Below the pieces are notes generated by a model that was not told the DNA's origin, did no database searches, and saw only the letters and a program-made list of their open reading frames with translations. 64,000 bases of DNA, taken from Lachnospira rogosae. Its GTDB lineage: Bacteria; Bacillota; Clostridia; Lachnospirales; Lachnospiraceae. This document shows, piece after piece, positions 8,733 through 17,200 of this stretch. The translations under genes were made by a program, and so were the position numbers. The DNA is taken from contig NZ_JBBMER010000002.1 of NCBI RefSeq assembly GCF_040096455.1, forward strand, positions 248,001-312,000. Reading direction: 5' to 3'. Numbering within the stretch: the stretch's first letter is position 1; each line of letters begins with the position of its first letter.

Positions 8733-9863
8733 TTATTTAAAGAAGCCCTTCTTCTTTGGATGTTTGTGTTCCTCTCCTGTAAGTGTCTTATCATATTCCA
8801 TAAGTGCTTCTTTCTGTTCATTATTAAGCTTTGTAGGAATATCAACAATAAGTGTAATGTAATGATCTCCTCTTGTCTGAGGATTTCTTAATGTTGGCAT
8901 ACCTTTGCCTCTGAGCCTTACTCTTGTACCTGAAGCTGTTCCCGGCTTAACTTCATATATAACTTCACCATCAACAGTCTTTACCTTGACTTCTCCGCCA
9001 AGAACTGCTGTAGGATAGCTTATTACAACATCTGAGAAAATGTTATAGCCATCTCTCTCAAATGCTGGATCTGCTGATATCATTACAGCTACTAATAAAT
9101 CGCCTCTTGGACCGCCATTAGTACCTGGCTCGCCCTTGCCCTGAATACGGACACACTGTCCATTATCAATACCAGCAGGTATATTAACTTCAATTGTCTT
9201 CTTGCTGCTTATATAACCTGTTCCATAGCAGTCTGGACACTTTTCTTTAACAATCTTACCTGTTCCGTGACAATCTGGGCAAGGCTGTACGCTTCTCATC
9301 ATTCCAAGGAATGACTGCTGTGTTACTGTTACCTGTCCACGTCCGCCACATTTCTTACAAGTTTCAGGACTTGTTCCCGGCTTTGCACCTGTTCCGTGAC
9401 ACTTAGAACATTCATCCTTAAGTGTTACATCTATCTTCTTCTTAGTTCCTGTAACTGACTCAGCAAATGTAATTCTTACATTAACTCTTATATCTGCACC
9501 ACGTCTTGGTCCGTTGCTGTTACGTCTGCTGCTTGAACCGCCTCCGAACATACCACCGAATATATCACCAAATATATCGCCCATATCACCGAAGTCAAAA
9601 TCAAAGCCGCCACCGCCAGCTCCACCTGCACCGCCTTCAAATGCTGCGTGTCCGAACTGGTCATACTGTCTTCTCTTATCTGCATCACTAAGAACTGCAT
9701 ATGCTTCTGATGCTTCCTTAAACTTAGCCTCAGCCTCTTTATCTCCCGGATTCATATCAGGGTGATACTTCTTAGCTAACTGTCTATATGCTCTTTTAAT
9801 TGCTGCATCATCTGCGTCCTTAGGCACACCAAGGACCTCATAATAATCTCTCTTTTCTGCCAT
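8733..9863 (-). CDS. dnaJ: Chaperone DnaJ (Hsp40)
   Basis: DnaJ delivers unfolded substrates to DnaK and stimulates its ATPase. The protein is a full-length type I Hsp40 (376 aa): a J domain with the HPD motif (KKYHPDMNPGD) at about residues 5-70, a Gly/Phe-rich stretch at 75-120 (GGAGGAGGGGFDFDFGD), four CxxCxGxG zinc repeats at about 150-215, and the C-terminal beta-sandwich domains. ATG at 9863 has AAAGGCGGA upstream. It is the last gene of the hrcA-grpE-dnaK-dnaJ series. An unusual foldback lies in the 193 bp gap after dnaK. Confidence 0.98.
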   Translation of the reverse strand: MAEKRDYYEVLGVPKDADDAAIKRAYRQLAKKYHPDMNPGDKEAEAKFKEASEAYAVLSDADKRRQYDQFGHAAFEGGAGGAGGGGFDFDFGDMGDIFGDIFGGMFGGGSSSRRNSNGPRRGADIRVNVRITFAESVTGTKKKIDVTLKDECSKCHGTGAKPGTSPETCKKCGGRGQVTVTQQSFLGMMRSVQPCPDCHGTGKIVKEKCPDCYGTGYISSKKTIEVNIPAGIDNGQCVRIQGKGEPGTNGGPRGDLLVAVMISADPAFERDGYNIFSDVVISYPTAVLGGEVKVKTVDGEVIYEVKPGTASGTRVRLRGKGMPTLRNPQTRGDHYITLIVDIPTKLNNEQKEALMEYDKTLTGEEHKHPKKKGFFK

Positions 9864-9886
9864 ATAGGTTCCGCCTTTCTATACCC

Positions 9887-9928
9887 GAAAGGAGTCAGGT
9901 ACCCTGATACGAGTCCTGACTTCCTTTC
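9887..9928 (-). promoter_or_regulatory. Intercistronic hairpin between dnaK and dnaJ
   Basis: The arms GAAAGGAGTCAGG (9887-9899) and CCTGACTTCCTTTC (9915-9928) pair over 13 bp with a single bulged base, around a 15-base loop. In the leftward transcript the hairpin ends just before the dnaJ ribosome site and is not followed by a T-run. It therefore looks more like an mRNA processing, stability or partial attenuation element than a standard terminator. Confidence 0.6.
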
Positions 9929-10056
9929 TGATTTCATCTATAATTGTCAAGTCTTAAGAAGTCTTTATATAACTCCATAATTAATCATTGTTAATTACAT
10001 TAACTCTGATATTATAACCTTCAATAATCATAGACCACATCATATATATTACTTAA

Positions 10057-11937
10057 TTATACTTCCTTGTAGTCACCATCTACAACATCATCACCATAAG
10101 GTGCGCTTCCCTGTGCATTATCAGCACCTGCGCCAGCTCCCATATCAGGACCAGCACCGGCTGTGCCTGCACCCTGAGTTGCTTCATACATCTTAGCAAA
10201 GAGGTTCTGTGCTGATGTCATAAGCTTTTCTTTAGCTGCCTTAATCTCATCAACCTGAGCATCTGTCATATTCTCAGCATCTGTTGATTCAACAAGTGAC
10301 TTAAGTGCGTTAAGGTCTGCCTCAACATTTGCCTTGTCGTTAGCATCAAGCTTGTCGCCAGCTTCATCAAGAGCCTTCTGTGTCTGGAATACCATAGAGT
10401 CAGCTTCGTTACGAACTTCGATAGCTTCCTTACGCTTCTTATCCTGAGCTTCGAACTCAGCAGCTTCCTTAACAGCCTTATCGATATCTTCATCAGACAT
10501 ATTAGAACCAGCTGTTATTGTAATATGCTGCTCCTTGCCTGTTCCAAGATCCTTAGCAGATACATTAACGATACCATTAGCATCGATATCAAATGTAACT
10601 TCAATCTGTGGAACACCTCTTCTTGCTGGAGGTATACCATCAAGTCTGAACTGTCCAAGTGACTTGTTATCCTTGGCAAACTGTCTTTCACCCTGTACTA
10701 CGTTGATATCAACGGCTGTCTGGTTATCAGCAGCTGTGGAGAATATCTGGCTCTTCTTTGTAGGAATAGTTGTATTTCTCTCGATAAGTCTTGTAGCAAT
10801 ACCACCCATTGTCTCAATTGAAAGTGAAAGTGGTGTTACATCAAGAAGAAGGATATCACCAGCACCGGCATCACCAGCAAGCTTACCACCCTGAATAGAA
10901 GCACCGATAGCAACACATTCATCTGGGTTAAGTGACTTGTTAGGTTCGTGACCTGTTAACTGCTTTACTTTATCCTGTACAGCTGGAATTCTTGTAGAAC
11001 CACCAACTAATAATACCTTTGAAAGTTCTGAAGCTGTAAGACCTGCATCTGAAAGTGCGTTCTTAACTGGCTCAGCTGTCTTTTCTACTAAGTCGTGTGT
11101 AAGTTCATCGAACTTAGCTCTTGTAAGTGTCATATCAAAATGCTTTGGACCTTCTGCTGTTGCTGTGATGTATGGAAGGTTGATGTTAGTCTGCATAGCA
11201 CTTGATAATTCCTTCTTAGCCTGCTCAGCAGCAACCTTTAATCTCTGAAGTGCCATTGTATCTGTAGAAAGATCTACGCCTTCCTTAGCCTTGAAGTCAT
11301 CTAACATATACTGTGTAATAGCATTATCAAAATCATCACCACCAAGTCTGTTGTTACCAGCAGTAGCAAGAACTTCGATTACACCATCACCGATTTCAAT
11401 GATAGATACATCGAATGTACCACCACCAAGGTCATATACCATAATCTTCTGCTCGTGTTCATTATCAAGACCATAAGCTAAAGCAGCAGCTGTAGGCTCG
11501 TTGATAATTCTCTTAACATCAAGACCTGCAATCTTACCAGCATCCTTAGTTGCCTGTCTCTGTGCATCATTGAAGTAAGCTGGAACTGTGATAACAGCTT
11601 CTGAAACTGTCTCACCAAGATAGCTCTCAGCATCAGCCTTTAACTTCTGAAGAATCATAGCTGATATTTCCTGTGGTGTGTACTTCTTACCATCAATATC
11701 AACCTTGTAATCTGTACCCATATGTCTCTTGATTGAAGAAATTGTCTTATCAGCATTAGTAACTGCCTGACGCTTAGCAGGATCACCTACTAATCTTTCT
11801 CCGTTCTTTGTAAATGCAACTATTGATGGAGTAGTTCTGATACCTTCTGTGTTAGTAATAACAACTGGCTTACCACCTTCCATAACAGCTACGCATGAAT
11901 TAGTTGTACCTAAATCTATACCAATAATCTTGCTCAT
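10057..11937 (-). CDS. dnaK: Chaperone DnaK (Hsp70)
   Basis: DnaK is the central ATP-dependent Hsp70 chaperone. It is full length (626 aa), with the nucleotide-binding domain signatures GIDLGTTNSCVAV (residues 5-17), VYDLGGGTFDVSI and LLVGGSTRIPAVQ, then the beta-sandwich substrate domain after the DVTPLSLS linker region, and a Gly/Ala-rich C-terminal tail ending in GDYKEV. As in other Firmicutes, the ATPase domain lacks the insert found in Gram-negative DnaK. It lies 190 bp after grpE. No separate CIRCE was found in that gap, so it depends on the operon promoter or on a promoter I could not recognise. Confidence 0.99.
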   Translation of the reverse strand: MSKIIGIDLGTTNSCVAVMEGGKPVVITNTEGIRTTPSIVAFTKNGERLVGDPAKRQAVTNADKTISSIKRHMGTDYKVDIDGKKYTPQEISAMILQKLKADAESYLGETVSEAVITVPAYFNDAQRQATKDAGKIAGLDVKRIINEPTAAALAYGLDNEHEQKIMVYDLGGGTFDVSIIEIGDGVIEVLATAGNNRLGGDDFDNAITQYMLDDFKAKEGVDLSTDTMALQRLKVAAEQAKKELSSAMQTNINLPYITATAEGPKHFDMTLTRAKFDELTHDLVEKTAEPVKNALSDAGLTASELSKVLLVGGSTRIPAVQDKVKQLTGHEPNKSLNPDECVAIGASIQGGKLAGDAGAGDILLLDVTPLSLSIETMGGIATRLIERNTTIPTKKSQIFSTAADNQTAVDINVVQGERQFAKDNKSLGQFRLDGIPPARRGVPQIEVTFDIDANGIVNVSAKDLGTGKEQHITITAGSNMSDEDIDKAVKEAAEFEAQDKKRKEAIEVRNEADSMVFQTQKALDEAGDKLDANDKANVEADLNALKSLVESTDAENMTDAQVDEIKAAKEKLMTSAQNLFAKMYEATQGAGTAGAGPDMGAGAGADNAQGSAPYGDDVVDGDYKEV

Positions 11938-12127
11938 AATTATCTTCCTTTCTATGTCTTATATAGACATACTGTTTAATAATATCAATTCTATTTGTTA
12001 CAAGTGTGTGTATTGTTCTGATAAGCCCTAAGCCTGTAAACGACTTCTTTCTATATCACAACTACCCACATACTTTACTTCTGGTAAAAGCTCATACCAT
12101 TATACATCAACTAAATATTCTGATGTA

Positions 12128-12769
12128 TTAGTTAGCAACCTTTACCATACTGTGGCGGATAACCACATCTCTATATGTGTAACCCTTCTCGAACTCTTCA
12201 ACGATAATATTCTCGCCCTGAGAGTCATCTTCCACATGCATAACTGCATTATGAAATTCAGGATTAAACTCTGAACCAACTGCCTCGATTGGCTTAACCT
12301 GTAAGTCTTCAAGCATCTTAATTGTCTGCTTGTAAACCATATCCATACCTTTGGCAAATGGTGTTTGTAACTCTTCCTCTGTCACTGACTTAAAGCCGCG
12401 TTCAAAATTATCTACTATCGGAAGAAGTTTCTTTACTACATCCGAAGCTCCCATCTCGAACATTGCTGACTTTTCTTTGTCAGTACGCTTTCTGTAGTTG
12501 TCAAACTCAGCCATCTGACGCTTCAAACGATCTTGTAAATCCTCAATCACAGCGTCCTTCTGGTCCTTTTTATTATTTATATCAACTGTTTCCTCCGCTC
12601 CTTGCGCATCACTTGCGTTGTCAGATTTCTCTGCCTTCACATCTGCGTCAGACGAGCCCTGAGCTTCTACAGTATCAGCGTCTTTATCTGTATCTGATGT
12701 AACATCTGTATCATTAATATTAACATCTGCTTCATCAACATTATTAATGTTATTATCTTTCTTAGACAC
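12128..12769 (-). CDS. grpE: Nucleotide exchange factor GrpE
   Basis: GrpE releases ADP from DnaK and acts as a thermosensor. The protein is 213 aa. The first 65 or so residues are very acidic and Asp/Asn-rich (low complexity), followed by a long coiled coil (about 75-110) and the beta-wing domain containing NPEFHNAVMHVED, the family signature. The start is GTG at 12769, with a GAGGAGA ribosome site. It lies 17 bp after hrcA. Confidence 0.97.
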   Translation of the reverse strand: MSKKDNNINNVDEADVNINDTDVTSDTDKDADTVEAQGSSDADVKAEKSDNASDAQGAEETVDINNKKDQKDAVIEDLQDRLKRQMAEFDNYRKRTDKEKSAMFEMGASDVVKKLLPIVDNFERGFKSVTEEELQTPFAKGMDMVYKQTIKMLEDLQVKPIEAVGSEFNPEFHNAVMHVEDDSQGENIIVEEFEKGYTYRDVVIRHSMVKVAN

Positions 12770-12786
12770 CTTATCTCCTCACCTTT

Positions 12787-13887
12787 CTATGATTTCTTGA
12801 ATACATCATCCAACTGCGTCCTCATATTCTTCAAGGTTTCCACAACCTTTTCATAATCCATACGCTTTGGACCAATAATACCAATTGTACCCTTCATTCC
12901 ATCCTGTAATTCATATGTTGCTGTTACAACGCTACAGTCTTTCATAGATTCAATCGGTGTTTCATTTCCTATATATACCTGAATACCATTGTTGGAACTA
13001 CTATCCTGTTCATCAACACTATTGTCATCATCAACAACAAGATCTGACAGGCTCTGCTTTTCCTCCAAGGCATATATAAGCTCACTGGCTTTGGTTGAAT
13101 CACTAAGTTCTGGATACTTGAATATGTTGGTTGCACCGCTTGTATATATCTTTAAATCATCTGCGCTGCTTATTGTATCAACAATCGCATCAAGAACTTC
13201 TTTGACAAGATTAATATGTTCTCCTGCCTGATTTTCCATCTTTGAAACAATGCTCAAATTCATCTGTTCAAGAGTAAGCCCTGTAAGTGTTGTATTAATA
13301 AGAATGTTAAGCTTTAACAAATTCTCCTGTGACAAATCCTCGCTTACTGTTATCACCTTATTCCTTATAAGATTGCCTTCCATAACTATTACGGCTAATA
13401 TCTTATTGGCTTCAAGCTGTGATAACTGAACGAACTTAAGCTTATTGCCTGTTACCTTAGGTGTCGTTACCATAGTTGCATAATTAGTATCTTTGGCAAG
13501 AACCTTGGCAACATTCTGAAGAAGCTCTTCTACCTTTTCAACCTTCTCACCTAACATATCCTTCATTGAACTTAATTCCTGTTCTTTAACAGCAACCTCG
13601 TTCTCTCTGTTGGTTATGTTCTGTTCTTTCTCAGACATCATATCGTCTACATATAATCTGTAGCCTTTATCTGTAGGAATTCTTCCTGCTGATGTATGTG
13701 GCTGAACTATATACCCAAGCTCTTCCAGGTCTGCCATCTCATTCCTTATTGTCGCGGAACTAAGCTTCATGTCTGTGAACTTAGATATCGTTCTTGAACC
13801 AACTGGCTCGCCTGTTTCTAAGTAGTTCTTAATGATTGCTTTAAGTATCTTTACTTTACGCTCATCAAGCTGTTCATCAAGCCCCAT
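12787..13887 (-). CDS. hrcA: Heat-inducible transcription repressor HrcA
   Basis: HrcA binds the CIRCE operator and represses the class I heat-shock genes; GroEL usually assists its folding. The winged-helix N-terminus contains TGEPVGSRTISKF and SSATIRNEMADLEELGY, followed by the GAF-like and dimerisation regions. I start it at ATG 13887 (366 aa), which has AAGGAGGT six bases upstream. The longer frame to a GTG at 13917 would run into the CIRCE operator and has no ribosome site. There is an acidic Asp/Ser-rich insertion near residues 290-305 that the family does not require. First gene of the operon. Confidence 0.97.
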   Translation of the reverse strand: MGLDEQLDERKVKILKAIIKNYLETGEPVGSRTISKFTDMKLSSATIRNEMADLEELGYIVQPHTSAGRIPTDKGYRLYVDDMMSEKEQNITNRENEVAVKEQELSSMKDMLGEKVEKVEELLQNVAKVLAKDTNYATMVTTPKVTGNKLKFVQLSQLEANKILAVIVMEGNLIRNKVITVSEDLSQENLLKLNILINTTLTGLTLEQMNLSIVSKMENQAGEHINLVKEVLDAIVDTISSADDLKIYTSGATNIFKYPELSDSTKASELIYALEEKQSLSDLVVDDDNSVDEQDSSSNNGIQVYIGNETPIESMKDCSVVTATYELQDGMKGTIGIIGPKRMDYEKVVETLKNMRTQLDDVFKKS

Positions 13888-13910
13888 GACATACCTCCTT
13901 TTCTTTGTTG

Positions 13911-13937
13911 TTAGCACTCAATAATCAGGAGTGCTAA
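13911..13937 (-). promoter_or_regulatory. CIRCE operator (HrcA binding site)
   Basis: A perfect TTAGCACTC-N9-GAGTGCTAA repeat lies at 13911-13919 and 13929-13937, between the hrcA promoter and the hrcA start. It matches the class I heat-shock operator consensus exactly. No second copy was seen in the window. Confidence 0.97.
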
Positions 13938-13950
13938 TATCAACATAATT

Positions 13951-13979
13951 AAGGTATCACTTTGCAAGGGTGATGTCAA
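13951..13979 (-). promoter_or_regulatory. hrcA operon promoter
   Basis: Read on the minus strand, TTGACA (13974-13979) and TACCTT (13951-13956) are separated by 17 bp, a housekeeping sigma-A type promoter. The CIRCE operator lies just downstream, over the expected transcription start. Confidence 0.75.
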
Positions 13980-14104
13980 CAATTAATTTAATTTTTTGTA
14001 TAAATAAATTATAAACTTTATTAAGTGTTTGGAGAAGGGGGTGGGGCTTCGGGCACCAGAAAGCTGATTGGGTATTTCTAAGACTTTCCTTTTGTTGTGG
14101 TTAT

Positions 14105-14199
14105 GAGGGACGCAAACGCTCAGACGCAACGTCCTGTTGCGTATTCGCTCCATCGCACATCCGTGTGCGATAATTCTATCAGAATTTCCTATTACATAA
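14105..14199. repeat. String of three short hairpins between thrC terminator and hrcA promoter
   Basis: Three consecutive perfect hairpins occupy this gap: ACGCAAC-GTCCT-GTTGCGT (14124-14142), ATCGCACA-TCCG-TGTGCGAT (14152-14171) and AATTCT-ATC-AGAATT (14172-14186). GACGCAA also occurs twice as a direct repeat. No open frame is plausible. The arrangement resembles a dispersed extragenic palindromic element rather than ordinary spacer. Its GC-richer composition stands out from the surrounding AT-rich DNA. Confidence 0.55.
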
Positions 14200-14202
14200 A
14201 AA
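14178..14202. repeat. 25-nt repeat, copy A, abutting thrC terminator
   Basis: ATCAGAATTTCCTATTACAT followed by AAAAA recurs at 24434-24458 with one mismatch. Both copies directly precede a strong hairpin terminator. Confidence 0.65.
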
Positions 14203-14248
14203 ACTGCTGTGTAAATCTGGGGCTTTGCCTGATTTACACAGCAGTTTT
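14200..14248 (-). terminator. thrC terminator
   Basis: A perfect 18-bp stem (14200-14217 pairing with 14231-14248) encloses a 13-base loop. On the minus strand it is followed by a run of T. It lies 44 bp beyond the thrC stop codon. Confidence 0.9.
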
Positions 14249-14292
14249 ATTGAGGTTAAAATTATTCTTAATAGAAATTACTTAGGATTAGA

Positions 14293-15780
14293 TTATATTC
14301 CTAAGAATTTCTTTACTTCATTGGTCATCTCGCTTACTTCACATACTGTGTTGTGGAGGACTGGAGCTGTTCTGATTTCTTCGATAGCGTTAGGAACTTT
14401 TACTTTAGCAAGTTCGCTTAACTTATCTACAAGTTCAAAGTCACCCATTGAAGCATACTTAGGGTCGATTGCTTCCATTACGCTTCTTGTAAACTTGTAT
14501 GGGCTTGCTGTTGAAGCTATAACTGTCTTAGTTTCGTCCTTAGTGTCTGCCTTGTACTTGTTATAAACTGTAGCAGCTACTGCTGTATGTGTATCTATAA
14601 CATATCCACAAGTTTCATATAAATCCTTTATAGTAGCAGCATCTTCCGCCTCTGTAGCATAGTTGCCATAGAAATCTGAAAGCTGTGCTTTCATATCAGC
14701 AGTAATCTCATACTTACCTGTTTCTTTAAGTGAAGCCATAAGCTCGCTGTTCTTCTCAGCACTGTTGCCTGCTATTCTATAGATAAGTCTTTCAAGGTTG
14801 CTTGAGATAAGAATATCCATAGATGGTGATGTTGTAAGAACGAAATCTCTGTTTCTGTCATACTCACCCGTTGTAAAGAAATCGTATAACACCTTATTCT
14901 CATTAGAAGCACATATAAGCTTATTAATAGGAAGTCCCATATTCTTAGCATAAAATGCAGCAAGGATATTACCAAAGTTACCTGTAGGAACTACTGCATT
15001 AATCTTTTCACCTGCCTTGATTTCTCCGTTAGCAAGAAGTCTTGCATATGCATATACATAGTATACAATCTGTGGAACAAGACGTCCTATATTTATTGAG
15101 TTAGCTGATGAGAACTGGAAGCCGGCATTGTTCATAACCTTTTCAAGTTCCTTATCACCAAATATATTCTTAACACCTGTCTGTGCATCATCAAAGTTAC
15201 CCTTAATTCCAATTACGTGAGTATTAGCACCCTTCTGTGTAACCATCTGCTTTTCCTGAATAGGGCTTACACCGTTCTTAGGATAGAATACAACAATTCT
15301 TGTTCCTGGAACATCTGCAAAACCTGCAAGAGCTGCTTTACCTGTATCTCCTGATGTTGCTGTAAGTATTACTATTTCATTTTTAACATCATTCTTCTTA
15401 GCTGATGTTGTAAGTAAGTGTGGTAATATAGATAAAGCCATATCCTTAAATGCAATAGTTGCACCATGGAATAATTCTAAGAAATATGCACCCTCTGCCT
15501 TAACTAATGGTGCAATCTCTTCAGTATCAAACTTAGAATCATAAGCTTTGTCAATACAGTTCTTTAACTCTTCTTCTGTAAAGTCATCAAGCATAAGCTT
15601 CATAACTTCATAAGCAACTTCCTTATAAGACATCTTTGAAAGTTCTTCTAAGCTCTTATCTAATGAAGGAATAGATTCTGGTACGAATAATCCACCATCT
15701 GGAGCAAGTCCCTTTAATATAGCCTGTGAGGCTGTTACTCTTACACTATCATCCCTTGTACTTCTGTAAAATAAACTCAT
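14293..15780 (-). CDS. thrC: Threonine synthase
   Basis: This 495 aa PLP enzyme converts O-phosphohomoserine to threonine and phosphate. The length and the N-terminal MSLFYRSTRDDSVRVTASQAIL-type opening identify the longer class 2 threonine synthases (E. coli/yeast type). The PLP lysine lies in GATIAFKDMALS near residue 110, and the phosphate-binding loop is TATSGDTGKAAL. ATG at 15780 follows AAGGTGG. No other threonine genes (hom, thrB) are next to it. A promoter and a leader of about 150 nt precede it, and it has its own terminator, so it is probably monocistronic. Confidence 0.96.
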   Translation of the reverse strand: MSLFYRSTRDDSVRVTASQAILKGLAPDGGLFVPESIPSLDKSLEELSKMSYKEVAYEVMKLMLDDFTEEELKNCIDKAYDSKFDTEEIAPLVKAEGAYFLELFHGATIAFKDMALSILPHLLTTSAKKNDVKNEIVILTATSGDTGKAALAGFADVPGTRIVVFYPKNGVSPIQEKQMVTQKGANTHVIGIKGNFDDAQTGVKNIFGDKELEKVMNNAGFQFSSANSINIGRLVPQIVYYVYAYARLLANGEIKAGEKINAVVPTGNFGNILAAFYAKNMGLPINKLICASNENKVLYDFFTTGEYDRNRDFVLTTSPSMDILISSNLERLIYRIAGNSAEKNSELMASLKETGKYEITADMKAQLSDFYGNYATEAEDAATIKDLYETCGYVIDTHTAVAATVYNKYKADTKDETKTVIASTASPYKFTRSVMEAIDPKYASMGDFELVDKLSELAKVKVPNAIEEIRTAPVLHNTVCEVSEMTNEVKKFLGI

Positions 15781-15934
15781 CTCTTATTCCACCTTCTTAT
15801 TTTATTGGGGTGAATCACAGTCAATCTGATGCATAACCGTCTCCCACATACATATGTACCTGCCAGAACAACATCTGGTAAATGGAACAGCTTTATCATC
15901 ACTAACCGGATTCCTGTTAAAAATGCTTTAAACA
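15781..15934 (-). promoter_or_regulatory. Long 5' leader of thrC, possibly structured
   Basis: About 150 nt separate the predicted transcription start from the thrC ATG. The leader contains a CCAGA-TGTTGT-TCTGG hairpin and several shorter complementary segments, including GGGAGACGG and a later CACCCC. It lacks the T-box AGGGTGGNACCGCG motif and I could not match it to a known riboswitch. The whole 15781-16158 gap (378 bp) contains no other gene. Confidence 0.35.
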
Positions 15935-15940
15935 GAAACC

Positions 15941-15970
15941 ATTATACAACAGGAATGATACGAAAAACAA
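15941..15970 (-). promoter_or_regulatory. thrC promoter with overlapping inverted repeat
   Basis: On the minus strand TTGTTT (15965-15970) and TATAAT (15941-15946) are 18 bp apart. The arms ATTCCTGTT and AACAGGAAT lie on either side of the -10 region (about 15910-15918 and 15948-15956), a possible operator. Confidence 0.6.
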
Positions 15971-16158
15971 TAGGTATATTGAATTATTACTAATTTTATC
16001 ATATAATTTATAGGATTGATAAATATTAGACAATTTCCGGCTGACAGTAATATATACAATATTATTAAGATAGCAATGTATTTATTATAAAATCAAATTA
16101 ACATATCACTAATATATGATAGCATAATAATCAAGATACGTTAAAGGAGAACCACAAC

Positions 16159-16989
16159 TTGGCTAAAGGTGTTTACAAGACCAATAAAAAAGACGGCTCT
16201 GTATATTACAGGGTTTCAATAACATATAAGAATAAACATATAAGTATCGGAAGTTATGATGATGAAAATACAGCCTCACAGGTTTACTGTACTGCTTGCG
16301 ATATACTTTTTAAGCCTGACATATATTATGTTAATATTGACCTTCATACTTCATCATACGCCGAATGTCATATTGATTTTCCTTATTCTAAGTTCATAAG
16401 TCTTATTAATTTCCGCGACAATGGCATATATATTAAGACACCCATATACCTGTGCAACAAGGCATTTTTGTATTTTCTTGAACCCGGGAATACTCTTATA
16501 TTTTCCATTGATGACCTTTTCTATTATTCGCACCACACAATTATGTGCCGCGGCGGTTATTATTTCGTAAATGATTATGGTATGCAGACAAGCATTTTAT
16601 CCAGATTTGGAATACGCAGTCATTCCGTTAAAGGAAAAGATTACATTTTCAGGAATAATGACGAACACGATTTCAGATATGAAAATGTGTGTGTAGTCAA
16701 TAAATATAATGGCGTGAGCCAGATTGTAAAAAACGGACGTATAATGTTTCAGAGCAGAATTCACATTAATGGTGATTTTATAATAGGGACTTATGGGACG
16801 GAATATGAGGCAGCTATTGCTTATAATAAGGTAGCTGATATGTTAGAGCCTGTATTTCCGGTAAATTATACAAGGAATTATATTGAGGATATATCGCATA
16901 TTACTTATGCGGCTGCTTATAATAGTGTGAAGATTTCTAAGAGGGTGATTGAGTATGTTAAGAGGCTGGCGGAAAAAGTGAATTGCTAG
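16159..16989 (+). CDS. AP2-like / degenerate HNH-like DNA-binding protein
   Basis: I do not recognise a characterised family for the whole 276 aa protein, but two repeats resemble AP2/ERF DNA-binding domains of the bacterial and phage type: residues 3-50 (GVYKTNKKDGSVYYRV, then KNKHISIGSYDDENTASQVY) and residues 184-229 (NGVSQIVKNGRIMFQSRI, then IIGTYGTEYEAAIAYN). Between them, residues 150-182 resemble the second half of an HNH nuclease core (FRNNDEHDFRYENVCVVN), without the canonical first HH pair. AP2-HNH proteins are typically homing endonucleases or mobile-element proteins; this one may be inactive as a nuclease. The start is TTG at 16159, with AGGAGA eight bases upstream. It stands alone and is followed within 75 bp by the first foldback element. 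Confidence 0.6.
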   Translation: MAKGVYKTNKKDGSVYYRVSITYKNKHISIGSYDDENTASQVYCTACDILFKPDIYYVNIDLHTSSYAECHIDFPYSKFISLINFRDNGIYIKTPIYLCNKAFLYFLEPGNTLIFSIDDLFYYSHHTIMCRGGYYFVNDYGMQTSILSRFGIRSHSVKGKDYIFRNNDEHDFRYENVCVVNKYNGVSQIVKNGRIMFQSRIHINGDFIIGTYGTEYEAAIAYNKVADMLEPVFPVNYTRNYIEDISHITYAAAYNSVKISKRVIEYVKRLAEKVNC

Positions 16990-17059
16990 GATTGGACATA
17001 AAATATACGGAAGATTAGTTCATAATTGACAACGGATAGCTTTTAGTTGACAACGGACA

Positions 17060-17200
17060 CGGGCGGAATAGCCAATATATCAACGTCAGGCACGCTCCCG
17101 CTACTCTCAAACGCAGCGGATACTAAGGCGGTAAAGGACACCGCCTAAGTACCGGCGTTTTCAAAGTACCTGACTTTTGATATATTGGCTATTCCGCCCG
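17060..17200. repeat. Foldback element copy 1
   Basis: A 141-bp near-palindrome. Perfect 24-bp outer arms lie at 17060-17083 and 17177-17200. Inside come GTCAGG/CCTGAC, then AAACGC/GCGTTT, CGG/CCG, and an apical stem TACTAAGGCGGT/ACCGCCTAAGTA (one A-A mismatch) with a seven-base loop AAAGGAC. The left side carries an unpaired segment CACGCTCCCGCTACTCTC. The core matches copy 2 at 17638-17792 in opposite orientation, while stems differ by compensatory changes. No coding capacity. Confidence 0.9.

Noticed and set aside
13888..13917. Extended hrcA start at GTG 13917
   Set aside because: It would place the start inside the CIRCE operator and has no ribosome site; AAGGAGGT precedes ATG 13887.
15781..15934. 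T-box or known riboswitch in the thrC leader
   Set aside because: No AGGGTGGNACCGCG motif, no recognisable B12, SAM, lysine or THF aptamer core by eye.
16159..17200. HEARO/IscB-type RNA-guided nuclease locus
   Set aside because: The protein has no RuvC-like segments and the HNH core is incomplete; the structured element is duplicated and inverted, unlike omega RNA loci.
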